Assembly (NCBI GenBank): GCA_023428905.1
Contig: JAEYWP010000004.1
Span: 248,001 to 312,000 of the forward strand
DNA length: 64,000 nt
Origin: Verrucomicrobiota bacterium
GTDB taxonomy: Bacteria > Verrucomicrobiota > Verrucomicrobiia > Opitutales > Opitutaceae
Direction of reading: 5' to 3'
Positions 34,203 through 42,980 of the stretch are shown piece by piece. The notes under the pieces were generated by a model, which worked only from the letters and a program-made list of their open reading frames with translations, was not told the DNA's origin and did no database searches. Within the stretch, counting starts at the first letter, position 1. Each line of letters begins with the position of its first letter. The position numbers and the translations under genes are program-made.

Positions 34203-35885
34203 ATGACCCCGACCGCCACCCCGACTCCGGAGGACTCCCCGGCCGCCCGCGCCGACCCGTTGCTGCCTGGCAGCGAACGCTGGCTCCGGCTTTGGTCGCG
34301 GGTCGCCGAAAGCTCCGCCGACCTGGTGGCGGTGGTGGCACAGCCGTCATACCAGATTGAATACCTGAATCCGGCGGGACGGCGCATCCTGCGCCTCCCT
34401 GGAGGCGGGGACGGCGCCGGCTGCCTTTTAATGGAATGGGTTTCCAACCAGAGCCTGTGGACACTGCTCAACGACGCCACCCCGGGCGCCTGGCGGGCGG
34501 GTTCCTGGGGCGGCGAGCTGGAATTTCGTCGGGCGGATGGAGACGAGTTTCCTGTCTCCGCCACCCTCATCAGCCAGCCGGCCGCGGACGGCTATCCCGA
34601 ATGCCTGATCCTGACGGCGCGCGACACCACGGAGACGCACCGGAAGCTCAACGCCCTGCGCCGGGACCAGCGCTACTTGCGGGCGCTGCTCGAGAACCTC
34701 CCGGACATCATTTATTTCAAGGACCTGGAGAGCCGCTTCCTGCGGGTAAACCACGCCTTTTCGGTGAAGTTTGGGGTCACCGACCCGGAGAAGCTGATCG
34801 GCAAAAGCGACTTTGACTATTTCTCGGAGGAGCACGCCCGCGAAGCCTACGACGGCGAGCAGCAGATCATCCGGTCGGAGAAACCCCTCCTCAACGTGGA
34901 GGAGCGGGAGACATGGTCGGATGGTCGGATCACGTGGTGTGCCACCACCAAGCTCCCTTTCTACAACGAATACGGCCAGGTGATCGGCACCTTCGGCATC
35001 ACGCGCGACATCACGGCGCGCAAGCATGCGGAGGCGGCGCTGGCGGAGTCGCAGCGGCGGCTGATCGACGCGTCTCGCATGGCGGGCATGGCGGAGGTCG
35101 CCAGTGGCGTGCTGCACAACGTCGGCAATGCGTTTAACAGTGTGAATACCTCCGCGTCGCTGATCTCCGATCAGCTGCGGGGATCGCGGATGCCCAACCT
35201 GGCGAAGGCGGTGTCGCTGCTGGAGGACAATGCGGCCCAGTTGGGACGTTTCCTCCAGGAGGATACGCGCGGCAAACAGCTGCCGGTGTACCTCGGTCGG
35301 CTCACGCGCGAATTGCTGCGCGAGCGCGAGATCCTCGTGGCGGAGACGGAGACGCTGCGCACCGGGATCGATCACATCAAGGCCGTGATCGCGATGCAGC
35401 AGAACTACGCCCACGCCTCCACCCTCTGCGAAAAACTCGTGCTGCAGGAAATCATAGAGGAGGCGCTGGTGATTGCCTCCGCCGCGCTGGAACGGGGAGG
35501 GGTCGTAGTGGACAGGCAGTTTTCCCCCATGCCCCTGATCCTTGCCGCGCGTCATCGCGTGCTGGAGATCCTCGTCAACCTGATCAACAACGCCCAGCAG
35601 GCGATCCACTCGGCGCAGGCCTCAGACCCGCGCATTATTTTTGTCACCGCGGTCGAGGGCCCGTGGGTTGAGCTCCGGGTGCGCGACAACGGCATGGGCA
35701 TCTCGCCGGAAAACCTGCAGCGCATCTTTTCCTTTGGGTTTACCACCAAAAAGGAGGGCCACGGCTTTGGTTTGCACAACAGCGCGCTGGCCGCACGGGA
35801 GATGGGTGGGCAGCTGTTTGCCCGGAGCGACGGCCCCGGGCTGGGGGCCGAGTTTGTCCTGCGGTTGCCGGTGGCGACCGGGTAA
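34203..35885 (+). CDS. Cytoplasmic PAS-PAS sensor histidine kinase
   Basis: 560 residues from ATG after the uup stop codon; the longer frame overlaps uup. Two PAS domains lie at about 35-145 and 160-275, the second with LPDIIYFKDLESRFLRVN and GITRDITARK. The dimerisation helix has H305 in the variant SGVLHNVGNAFNSV, found in a recognised HisKA-like subgroup. The ATPase has NLINNAQQAI, DNGMGIS, FSFGFTTKKEGHGFGLH. No membrane helix is visible, so it senses an internal signal. No response regulator is adjacent; a WYL regulator follows after 47 bases. Confidence 0.9.
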   Translation: MTPTATPTPEDSPAARADPLLPGSERWLRLWSRVAESSADLVAVVAQPSYQIEYLNPAGRRILRLPGGGDGAGCLLMEWVSNQSLWTLLNDATPGAWRAGSWGGELEFRRADGDEFPVSATLISQPAADGYPECLILTARDTTETHRKLNALRRDQRYLRALLENLPDIIYFKDLESRFLRVNHAFSVKFGVTDPEKLIGKSDFDYFSEEHAREAYDGEQQIIRSEKPLLNVEERETWSDGRITWCATTKLPFYNEYGQVIGTFGITRDITARKHAEAALAESQRRLIDASRMAGMAEVASGVLHNVGNAFNSVNTSASLISDQLRGSRMPNLAKAVSLLEDNAAQLGRFLQEDTRGKQLPVYLGRLTRELLREREILVAETETLRTGIDHIKAVIAMQQNYAHASTLCEKLVLQEIIEEALVIASAALERGGVVVDRQFSPMPLILAARHRVLEILVNLINNAQQAIHSAQASDPRIIFVTAVEGPWVELRVRDNGMGISPENLQRIFSFGFTTKKEGHGFGLHNSALAAREMGGQLFARSDGPGLGAEFVLRLPVATG

Positions 35886-35932
35886 ACGGGATCGCCAAGT
35901 CTGCCCGCGCGGCCACGCTGGCGCCGTTTGCC

Positions 35933-36916
35933 ATGAACCGCACCGACCGACTCGTTGCCATCGTGATGTACCTGCAGGGCCGGCGTCTCACCCGGGCGGA
36001 GGACCTGGCTGCGCATTTCGAAGTCAGTGTGCGGACAATCTACCGGGACATCTCCGCCCTGGCCGAGTCGGGGGTGCCGCTGGCGGGCGAGCCGGGCGTC
36101 GGTTATTCCCTCCTCAAAGGGTATCACCTGCCGCCGGTGATGCTGACGGCCGAAGAGGCGGGGGCCCTGTTTGTCGGCGCGGAGATGGCGCGCCAGTTCA
36201 CGGATCGCTCCCTGCATGCGCCGCTCAATGCGGCGCTGCTGAAATTGCGCGCCATTCTGCCTCGCGAGCGGCAGGACTACATTGACCAGGTGAGCGGAAA
36301 AACCGTGGTGGTGGGGCGCACGTCACGCCCCGCTGACACCCGGGACGGCGACCGCGAGTGGCTGCTGCCGCTGCAGGAAGCGACGGTGAAGCGGCGGGTG
36401 GTGCGCCTCCGGTACCGTGGCCGAAGCCAGGAGTTTGAGTCGGAGCGCGAGGTGGAGCCGCTCGGTGTGGTTTTTTACGGCGAGCTCTGGTACCTCGTGG
36501 CCTGGTGCCGGCTGCGCGGAGACATGCGGCACTTCCGTCTTGACCGCATGCTGCGCGTGGAACTCGCCCACGAAACCTTTGAACCGCGGCCCGAGTTTTC
36601 CCTGGCGCGACACCTGCATGACGTCGCCAACCAGGACCAGATGTTGCCGGTGCGAATCTGGTTCGCCGACGCTGCCCTCGAACGCGCCCGCCGCGAGAGT
36701 TATGTCGGCCTGATTGAGGAGCGGACGGTGCAGGGCGGCGCGGTTGTCGGGATGGCGACGTATTCGCTGCGCTGGCTGGCGAGCTGGCTCCTGTCCTTTG
36801 GTGCGGACGCGGAGGCGCTCGAGCCGGAGGAATTGCGCCTCCACGTGCGGGACCTGGCCCGGGCCAGCCTCGAGCGCCATGCCAAGGTTCCCCAGCCGCA
36901 GGGTGTGGCCAGTTAG
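35933..36916 (+). CDS. YafY-type transcriptional regulator (HTH + WYL)
   Basis: 327 residues. The N-terminal winged helix covers about 1-60 (RLTRAEDLAAHFEVSVRTIYRDISAL) and is followed by GVGYSLLKGYHLPPVMLT, a standard feature of the YafY/DeoR-like family. The WYL domain, thought to bind nucleic-acid or nucleotide ligands, has GVVFYGELWYLVAWC and RHFRLDRM at about 175-215. A WCX-like C-terminal domain completes it. It probably regulates the two VOC genes downstream (72-base gap), as such regulators often control adjacent genes (inference). Confidence 0.92.
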   Translation: MNRTDRLVAIVMYLQGRRLTRAEDLAAHFEVSVRTIYRDISALAESGVPLAGEPGVGYSLLKGYHLPPVMLTAEEAGALFVGAEMARQFTDRSLHAPLNAALLKLRAILPRERQDYIDQVSGKTVVVGRTSRPADTRDGDREWLLPLQEATVKRRVVRLRYRGRSQEFESEREVEPLGVVFYGELWYLVAWCRLRGDMRHFRLDRMLRVELAHETFEPRPEFSLARHLHDVANQDQMLPVRIWFADAALERARRESYVGLIEERTVQGGAVVGMATYSLRWLASWLLSFGADAEALEPEELRLHVRDLARASLERHAKVPQPQGVAS

Positions 36917-36989
36917 GGCACCCCGCAGGACGTTGGCGTTTTGCTCCTGACATAACGCTGTCACAACACGGGTGTAGGCTGGCGGGACT

Positions 36990-37370
36990 ATGGTCACTGT
37001 CACAGAAATCGCCTTCACCGGTTATCCGGTCACAGACATGCCGCGCGCCCGCGCGTTTTACGAGGGACTGCTGAACCTGAAAGTCACCACGACCTTCGAG
37101 CATGAGGGTAAGGCGTGGATCGAATACGATATCGGTCCCGGGACCCTGGCTATCACGAACATGAGCCCGGAATGGAAGCCCGCCTCGGATGGTCCCTCGA
37201 TCGCGCTGGAGGTGGAAAATTTCGACGCCGCCGTCTCTGCGCTGAAGGCGGCGGGGACGTTCTTCAGGGTTGAACCCACCGAGAGCCCGGTGTGTTGGCT
37301 GGCGGTGGTGCAGGATCCCGATGGCAACTGTCTTGCCGTTCACAAACGCAACCCAGCGCCCCGCTCGTGA
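36990..37370 (+). CDS. VOC family (glyoxalase-like) protein
   Basis: 126 residues, a single vicinal-oxygen-chelate fold: VTEIAFTGYPVTDMPRARAF, YEGLLNLKV, and the closing DPDGNCLAVHK. The usual first metal ligand His at the N-terminal strand is not present (IAFTGY), so it may bind a ligand without catalysis or use other residues. Its stop codon shares one base with the next start (TGATG), forming a pair with a second VOC gene. Confidence 0.85.
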   Translation: MVTVTEIAFTGYPVTDMPRARAFYEGLLNLKVTTTFEHEGKAWIEYDIGPGTLAITNMSPEWKPASDGPSIALEVENFDAAVSALKAAGTFFRVEPTESPVCWLAVVQDPDGNCLAVHKRNPAPRS

Positions 37371-37795
37371 TGAACGCCCTCTGCATGCGCGCGAGTGCCC
37401 CGGTGCGGTCGATCAGCCGACGGGTGCAGGTGGTCTTCCAGCACGCCTTTGTCACGGAACGTTTTTATCAGACGTGGGATTTCTACACGGAGGTCCTTGG
37501 TTTCCGCACCGTGCAGGCGGAGGACGCGTGGGTCACGCTGGAGCATCCGGAGGGCGGACAGCTTTGTATTTACGAAGCGGAGACAGCGGCCGTGCCCGAG
37601 GGAATCCTTGGGCAGCTAGACGGCCGGGGCCAGTGGCTTCGGCTGCTGGTCGACGACCCCGGGGAGGCGCGCGACCGGCTGATCGCCGCGGGCGTTGCGG
37701 AGGAGGAACTGGAACCGTCGGACGGCGGATGGCAGGCGGGATTTCGCCTGCGGGATCCCAACGGCAGGGTCATCCAAGTCCTACGAATTGGCTGA
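37370..37795 (+). CDS. VOC family (glyoxalase-like) protein, second copy
   Basis: 141 residues from MNALCMRASAP; the longer frame is inside the previous gene. It has the VOC pattern RVQVVFQHAFVTERF, FYTEVLGFRTVQAED, GGQLCIYEAE and DPNGRVIQVLRIG. Compared with the first copy it keeps acidic residues at the second-strand site (YEAE). The two copies share the fold but little sequence. It overlaps the previous stop codon by one base and is likely cotranslated. Confidence 0.83.
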   Translation: MNALCMRASAPVRSISRRVQVVFQHAFVTERFYQTWDFYTEVLGFRTVQAEDAWVTLEHPEGGQLCIYEAETAAVPEGILGQLDGRGQWLRLLVDDPGEARDRLIAAGVAEEELEPSDGGWQAGFRLRDPNGRVIQVLRIG

Positions 37796-37878
37796 CGGCC
37801 GGCACCCCGCCGGTTTGAAGGTGTCCTGCGAGAGCGTCCGTGCTACGACCGCCTGTCCCGGCGACCGTCCCTCCCCCT

Positions 37879-38307
37879 ATGAAAAAAGTCCTCCAACTCA
37901 GCATTGTGCCCACGAGTGCCGACCTGGCCCTCCTCGTCCTCCGCCTTTGGTTCGGTCTCGCCATGGTCCTGCTGCACGGTTGGCCCAAGCTTGCGACCTT
38001 CAGCAGCCTGGCCGGGTCGTTTCCCGATCCGCTGGGCGTGGGATCACAGGTCAGCCTGATTCTCGCCATCTGCGGCGAGGTGTTGTGTCCTGTTCTGCTT
38101 GTGCTGGGTCTTTTTACCCGTTTGGCGGCGCTGGGTGCCGCTGTCACGATGGGCGTCGCCTACTGGATTGTACATAGCGGCGCCCTTCGGGGGGAGAACA
38201 GCGGCGAACTCGCGTTTGCCTACCTGGGTGTCTTCGTCGTCCTCTTCATTGCTGGTGCCGGACGGTTTTCGCTGGATGGCAGGGCAGGGGACAAGGTGGC
38301 CGCTTAA
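37879..38307 (+). CDS. DoxX family membrane protein
   Basis: 142 residues from MKKVLQLSIVP. Four hydrophobic helices are present, with DLALLVLRLWFGLAMVLLHGWPK in helix 1 and ICGEVLCPVLLVLGLFTRLAA in helix 2-3, both typical of the DoxX/DoxD family. These small inner-membrane proteins act in quinone, thiosulfate or redox stress pathways, or have unknown roles. It overlaps the convergent zinc-ribbon gene by four bases. Confidence 0.88.
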   Translation: MKKVLQLSIVPTSADLALLVLRLWFGLAMVLLHGWPKLATFSSLAGSFPDPLGVGSQVSLILAICGEVLCPVLLVLGLFTRLAALGAAVTMGVAYWIVHSGALRGENSGELAFAYLGVFVVLFIAGAGRFSLDGRAGDKVAA

Positions 38308-38669
38308 GCGGTTTGGGCTGCGTCCGCATCCACCGTCGGGCTGGCATGCACCGGCCCGTGCCACACAATCACGCCGCAGTTCGGGCAGACCACCGAGCTG
38401 CGTTCGGCGCACAGATCGGCCTGAAGGGATCGTGGCAGGCGCAGGTGGCAGGCGGGGCAGGAGGTGCCACTGGCGCGCATCGCGCTGGGTCGACCTTGTT
38501 TCGCCAGGCGATCGTGAAAGCTCAGGAGCGAGCGCGGCAGATGGGCGCGCACCTGCTCCATCTGTTCATGGATCAGGCGATCCTGGGCGGAGCCGGCCGT
38601 GACGTGCCGCGCCTCCTCGGACAGCCAGTTCAACGAAATCAGTTCAGAGAGCGAAGAGTCGATGTGCAT
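38304..38669 (-). CDS. Small C4 zinc-ribbon protein
   Basis: 121 residues from MHIDSSLSE; an upstream Met gives 15 extra residues. Residues 1-65 are helical with QDRLIHEQMEQVRAHLPRSL. The C-terminal zinc ribbon has CPAC, 17 residues later CPNC, and a VVxxx start. The arrangement of a helical part followed by CPxC-x(15-20)-CPxCG recalls the C4-type zinc-ribbon (CT398/DUF164-like) proteins, here without the long coiled coil. The function is unknown. Confidence 0.75.
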   Translation of the reverse strand: MHIDSSLSELISLNWLSEEARHVTAGSAQDRLIHEQMEQVRAHLPRSLLSFHDRLAKQGRPSAMRASGTSCPACHLRLPRSLQADLCAERSSVVCPNCGVIVWHGPVHASPTVDADAAQTA

Positions 38670-38870
38670 ACACCGAGACTCTTGCATCGCCCTTGCCAGC
38701 CTCGGCCCGTGCATGACAAGCCGCTTTGGGACAGATACTTGCGGGGGAATTGTTTTGGCTGGCTTCGCGAGGATGCAGCGTTCAACCCTCCGGACCGCAG
38801 AAGTTGCAGCGACTTAGTGCACCCTTTGCAGTTGGAGGTTATCCGTGGCGACTACGGTTTGGTAGAAGGT

Positions 38871-38965
38871 AACCACGAATGGACACGACTGTCGGAGGGG
38901 ACCCGGGCCTCAGGGGTCTGGGTGTCCGCGTCTCTCTTCGTGTGAATCCGTGTCCCTTCGTGGTT
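38871..38965. repeat. Interrupted 17-base inverted repeat
   Basis: The left arm AACCACGAATGGACACG and the reverse complement of the right arm at 38949-38965 match in 16 of 17 bases, with about 61 bases between. Arms of this CCACGAA/TTCGTGG type are, to my knowledge, scattered between genes in several Verrucomicrobia genomes. It could be a dispersed repeat or a small non-autonomous mobile element end pair. Confidence 0.55.
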
Positions 38966-39007
38966 CTTCTTGAGTAGGTTTTTCACGAATACGGGGAACG
39001 GCGCGGC

Positions 39008-39040
39008 AAAAAAAAGCCCCGCACCGGTGAGGTGCGGGGC
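39008..39040 (-). terminator. Rho-independent terminator of ppdK
   Basis: A ten-base-pair GC stem (39016-39025 with 39031-39040), five-base loop, followed on the minus strand by eight T residues. It lies 27 bases after the ppdK stop codon. It is one of the clearest terminators in the window. Confidence 0.92.
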
Positions 39041-39066
39041 TCGCGAAGGTCGTTGAGCGCGGCGGC

Positions 39067-41874
39067 TTACTTCTTGCCCTTCTTGGCGGCGGCCTGGAGG
39101 TCGGCCACCGCGGCCTGGGCGGCGGCAAGGCGGGCCACCGGCACGCGGAAGGGCGAGCAGCTCACGTAGGAGAGGCCGATCTTGTGGCAGAACTTGACCG
39201 AGTCCGGATCGCCACCGTGTTCGCCGCAGATGCCGAGCTTGATCTCGGGGCGGGTCTTGCGGCCCTTCTCGATCGCGATCTGCATGAGCTGACCGACGCC
39301 GGTCTGGTCGACGGAGGCGAAGGGGTTCTTCTTGAAGATCTCGGCCTCCTGGTAGGGGGCGAGGAAGGAACCGGAGTCATCGCGGGACATGCCCAGGGTC
39401 GTCTGGGTGAGGTCGTTCGTGCCGAAGCTGAAGAACTCGGCGGTCTGCGCGATCTCGTCGGCGGTCAGGGCGCCGCGCGGAACTTCGATCATGGTGCCCA
39501 CGGAGTAGGCGATCTTGACCTTCTTTTCCTTCTGCACGGCGGCGGCGGTCTCGTGGACGATCGCGACCTGCAGATCGAGCTCCTTCTTGAAGCCGACCAG
39601 CGGGATCATGATTTCCGGCTTGGCCTTGATGCCTGCCTTCTGGGCATCGGCGGCGGCCTCGAAGACGGCGCGGGCCTGCATGCGGGTGATCTCCGGATAC
39701 TTGATACCGAGGCGGCAGCCGCGGAAACCGAGCATCGGGTTGAACTCATGCAGCTCGTGCACGCGAGCGATAATCTTCTCGACCGGGATGTTCAGCTTCC
39801 GGGAGAGGTCCATCTGCTGTTCCTTCGTGTGGGGAAGGAATTCGTGCAGCGGGGGATCGAGGAAGCGAATCGTCGCCGGGAAGCCCTTCAGCGCCTTGAA
39901 GATGCCGAAGAAGTCGTCGCGCTGGTAGGGGAGCAGTTTCGCCAGGGCGGCCTCGCGGTTGGCGAGGCTGTCGGCGAGGATCATCTCGCGCATGGCGTCG
40001 ATGCGGTCGCCCTCGAAGAACATGTGTTCCGTACGGGTCAGACCGATGCCGCTGGCGCCGAAGGCGATTGCGTTGGCGGTCTGTTCCGGGGTGTCCGCGT
40101 TGGTGCGGACCTGCAGCTTCGTGACCTGGCCGCACCACTTCATCAGCTGGGTGTAGCTCTTGAACTTTTCCGTGGCCTTGGAAGCCTCGTGGTTGTTCAG
40201 CAGGCCGGAGATGATCTCCGACGGGGCGGTCTTGATCTGGCCGGCATAGACCGTGCCGGTCGTGCCGTCGATCGAGAGGAAGTCGCCTTCGCCGAAGTTC
40301 TGGCCTTCGATCGTTGCGACCTTGCGATCGTAGTCGATCTGGACGGCTGCGGCGCCACAAACGCAGACCTTGCCCATCTGGCGGGCAACGAGCGCGGCGT
40401 GGGAGGAAACACCACCGCGGGCGGTGAGGATGCCCTCGGCGGCGATCATGCCGCGGAGGTCTTCCGGCGAGGTCTCAACGCGGACGAGCAGGACCTTCTC
40501 GCCCTTATCCGCGGCCTGGACGGCGCGGTCGGCATTGAAGTAGATCTTGCCGGTGGCGGCGCCGGGGCCGGCGGGGAGGCCGGTGGCGATGACCTTGGCC
40601 TTCTTGACTTCGGCGAGGTCAAAGATCGGGGCGAGCAGCTGGTCGAGCTGGTCGGCCGGGTTGCGCATGATCGCGGTCTGCCAGTCGATCAGCTTCTCCT
40701 TCACCATATCGATGGAGAACTTGAGCGCGGCGGCGGCGGTGCGCTTGCCGTTGCGCGTCTGGAGCATGAACAGCTTGCCTTCCTGGATCGTGAATTCGAT
40801 GTCCTGCACGTCCTTGAAGTGCTTCTCCAGGGTCGCGCGGACCTTGAGGAGCTCGGCGTACGACTTCGGCATCACGTCCTTCAGCTTGATCACGGGCTCG
40901 GGCGTGCGGACGCCGGCGACGACGTCTTCACCCTGCGCGTTGACCAGGAACTCGCCGTAAAACTCGTTCGCGCCGTTGGCGGGATTGCGGGTGAAGGCCA
41001 CGCCGGAACCGGAGGTCTCGCCGGTGTTGCCGAAGACCATCGCCTGTACGTTCACCGCGGTGCCCCACTCGGTCGGGATGTTGTACTTGCGGCGATACAC
41101 GATCGCGCGGTCGTTCATCCAGGAACCGAATACAGCGCCGGCGGCGCCGCGCAGCTGGTCCCAGGGATTGTTGGGGAACACCTTGCCGGTGCGCTCCTTC
41201 ACCAGGGCCTTGAAGCGCTTGACCAGTTCCTGCTGGTCTTCCGCGGTCAGCTTCGAGTCCTCGACGTCGTCGTGGTATTTCTCGTACTTGAAGGTGTGGA
41301 TGACGGTCTCGAACGGCTCGTGGTCCTCGCCCTCGCGCTTCTGCACGCCGAGAACGACGTCGCCGTACATCTGGATGAAGCGACGGTAGCAGTCCCACGC
41401 AAAACGCGCGTTGTTGGTCGCCTTCTCCAGGGCCACCACGGTCTGGTCGTTCAGGCCGAGGTTGAGGATGGTGTCCATCATGCCCGGCATCGAGTCGCGC
41501 GCGCCGGAGCGGACTGCGACCAGCAGGGGGAAACCGGAGGCGTCGCCGAAGCGCGTCCCCATGATGCGTTCCATGTTGGCCACGCCGGCTTCCATCTGGG
41601 CCTGCAGGGAGGCCGGGTAGGTCTTCTTGTTGGCGTAGTAGTACGTGCAGACCTCGGTGGTGATGGTGAAGCCCGGAGGAACGGGCAGACCAATGCGGGT
41701 CATCTCGGCGAGGTTGGCACCTTTACCGCCGAGGAGCGCCTTCATCGATCCGTCGCCATCGGCTTTGCCGGCGCCCCACGTGTACACGTATTTGGTGCCT
41801 TTGACGGCGGACGCTTTGGAGGTGGAAGGCTTGGCCTTCGCTGCAGGTTTCTGGGCTTTTGACTTAACGGCCAT
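39067..41874 (-). CDS. ppdK: Pyruvate, phosphate dikinase
   Basis: 935 residues from MAVKSKAQK; the upstream 18 residues are dropped because this ATG fits the divergent tatC gap. After a Lys/Ala-rich leader (residues 2-32), the ATP-grasp domain runs from KYVYTWGAGKADGDG with GGKGANLAEM, then the phospho-histidine domain TARGGVSSHAALVARQ with the swivelling catalytic His, and the C-terminal PEP/pyruvate domain with GLTRTEHMF, LGFRGCRLGIKYPEITRMQ, FGTNDLTQTTLGMSRDD and GICGEHGGDP. It interconverts pyruvate, ATP and phosphate with PEP, AMP and pyrophosphate. The terminator above ends it. Confidence 0.97.
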   Translation of the reverse strand: MAVKSKAQKPAAKAKPSTSKASAVKGTKYVYTWGAGKADGDGSMKALLGGKGANLAEMTRIGLPVPPGFTITTEVCTYYYANKKTYPASLQAQMEAGVANMERIMGTRFGDASGFPLLVAVRSGARDSMPGMMDTILNLGLNDQTVVALEKATNNARFAWDCYRRFIQMYGDVVLGVQKREGEDHEPFETVIHTFKYEKYHDDVEDSKLTAEDQQELVKRFKALVKERTGKVFPNNPWDQLRGAAGAVFGSWMNDRAIVYRRKYNIPTEWGTAVNVQAMVFGNTGETSGSGVAFTRNPANGANEFYGEFLVNAQGEDVVAGVRTPEPVIKLKDVMPKSYAELLKVRATLEKHFKDVQDIEFTIQEGKLFMLQTRNGKRTAAAALKFSIDMVKEKLIDWQTAIMRNPADQLDQLLAPIFDLAEVKKAKVIATGLPAGPGAATGKIYFNADRAVQAADKGEKVLLVRVETSPEDLRGMIAAEGILTARGGVSSHAALVARQMGKVCVCGAAAVQIDYDRKVATIEGQNFGEGDFLSIDGTTGTVYAGQIKTAPSEIISGLLNNHEASKATEKFKSYTQLMKWCGQVTKLQVRTNADTPEQTANAIAFGASGIGLTRTEHMFFEGDRIDAMREMILADSLANREAALAKLLPYQRDDFFGIFKALKGFPATIRFLDPPLHEFLPHTKEQQMDLSRKLNIPVEKIIARVHELHEFNPMLGFRGCRLGIKYPEITRMQARAVFEAAADAQKAGIKAKPEIMIPLVGFKKELDLQVAIVHETAAAVQKEKKVKIAYSVGTMIEVPRGALTADEIAQTAEFFSFGTNDLTQTTLGMSRDDSGSFLAPYQEAEIFKKNPFASVDQTGVGQLMQIAIEKGRKTRPEIKLGICGEHGGDPDSVKFCHKIGLSYVSCSPFRVPVARLAAAQAAVADLQAAAKKGKK

Positions 41875-42102
41875 GATTGGGAGTTGAATCGAGGTTGGGA
41901 AAACGGACGGGGCCGCCGGGCGGCGCAAAGTAAGGAGCCAATAGGCCCAGCCTCTGGTGTGTCAACGGCGCAGAGGCGCGGGCGGCCCCTAGCGCCCCCT
42001 CTGCTGACGGGTAGTAGCGTTCTCGGCCCGCCGAATGCTGATGCGAGCATTCCTCGCTTTCTTTCGCGCGAAAAACGCTTCACCTTCCGACCTTTCACGC
42101 CC

Positions 42103-42903
42103 GTGCCTTTGCCCGCCGACGAAAATCTCCAGGACCAGGAAAACCCCGCCAACCCGCGGGAAAAGCCGATGGGGTTTTTCGAGCACCTCGAGGACCTGCG
42201 CTGGACCTTGGTGAAATGTGTGGTCGTCTTCGCGGTCTTTGCCGCCCTGATCGGCATCTTCCTCCGCGAGTTCAACCACCTCGTGCTGTGGCCGCTGCAG
42301 TACGTGAAGGAGGGAAACCCGAACTTCGTGATCGAACTGGGAACGACGACGATCATGGAGGGGTTTTCCGTGGTGGTGCAGCTCTGCGCGGTGGGCGGCC
42401 TGATCCTTTCCGCGCCCTTCTTCCTCTTTTTCGTCGGGCAGTTTGTCGCCCCCGCGCTGACGGAGCGGGAGATGAAACTGCTCCTGCCCGGATGTATTGC
42501 CGCAGCGTGCCTTTTCCTCCTCGGCGCCGCCTTTGGTTTTTTCATCCTGGTCCCCAGCACGGTCAACGTTTCCGTCCAGCTGAACGAATACTTCGGTTTC
42601 ATCACGCGGTGGACGCCGGGGAGTTATTATGGGCTCCTGACGTGGATGGTGCTCGGCGTGGGCGCGGCGTTTGAGTTCCCCCTCCTGATCGTGCTGCTGG
42701 TGTACATGGGCATGCTGCGGGTGGCGACGCTGCGGCACTACCGTCGACACGCGATCGTCGCGATCCTCATCATCGCCGCCATCGCCACGCCCACCCCCGA
42801 TCCCGTGACCCAGCTTATCTTTGCAGCGCCGCTCTATGTGCTGTTCGAGATCTCGATCATGGTCTCCAGCCGGGTGGAAAAAGCACGGGCACAACGTGCG
42901 TAA
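42103..42903 (+). CDS. tatC: Sec-independent protein translocase TatC
   Basis: 266 residues from GTG; the longer frame has an unconserved Arg-rich leader and reaches into the ppdK promoter region. The N-terminal cytoplasmic motif is FFEHLEDLRWTLVKC. Six membrane helices follow, with LSAPFFLFFVGQFVAPALTEREMK, a loop FGFITRWTPGSYY, and AAIATPTPDP before the last helix. TatC recognises twin-arginine signal peptides in the inner membrane. No tatA or tatB is nearby. It is divergent from ppdK. Confidence 0.92.
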   Translation: MPLPADENLQDQENPANPREKPMGFFEHLEDLRWTLVKCVVVFAVFAALIGIFLREFNHLVLWPLQYVKEGNPNFVIELGTTTIMEGFSVVVQLCAVGGLILSAPFFLFFVGQFVAPALTEREMKLLLPGCIAAACLFLLGAAFGFFILVPSTVNVSVQLNEYFGFITRWTPGSYYGLLTWMVLGVGAAFEFPLLIVLLVYMGMLRVATLRHYRRHAIVAILIIAAIATPTPDPVTQLIFAAPLYVLFEISIMVSSRVEKARAQRA

Positions 42904-42980
42904 GGCGACTCCTGCCCGGTGACGCTCGCGACGGGAGAGCCGCGGGTGGACCACGCCAGGCGACAGCCGCCGGCGGATAG

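Larger units (their letters stand above)
38670..39066. other. Intergenic region with interrupted inverted repeat and ppdK terminator
   Basis: 397 bases upstream of the zinc-ribbon gene and downstream of ppdK. It holds a 17-base inverted repeat (38871-38887 and 38949-38965) and the ppdK terminator at 39008-39040. The rest, including 38700-38860, shows no confident reading frame, RNA or promoter. Confidence 0.6.

Noticed and set aside
39184..41862. An 892-residue plus-strand reading frame opposite ppdK
   Set aside because: It is antisense to a fully conserved enzyme and has no recognisable domain.
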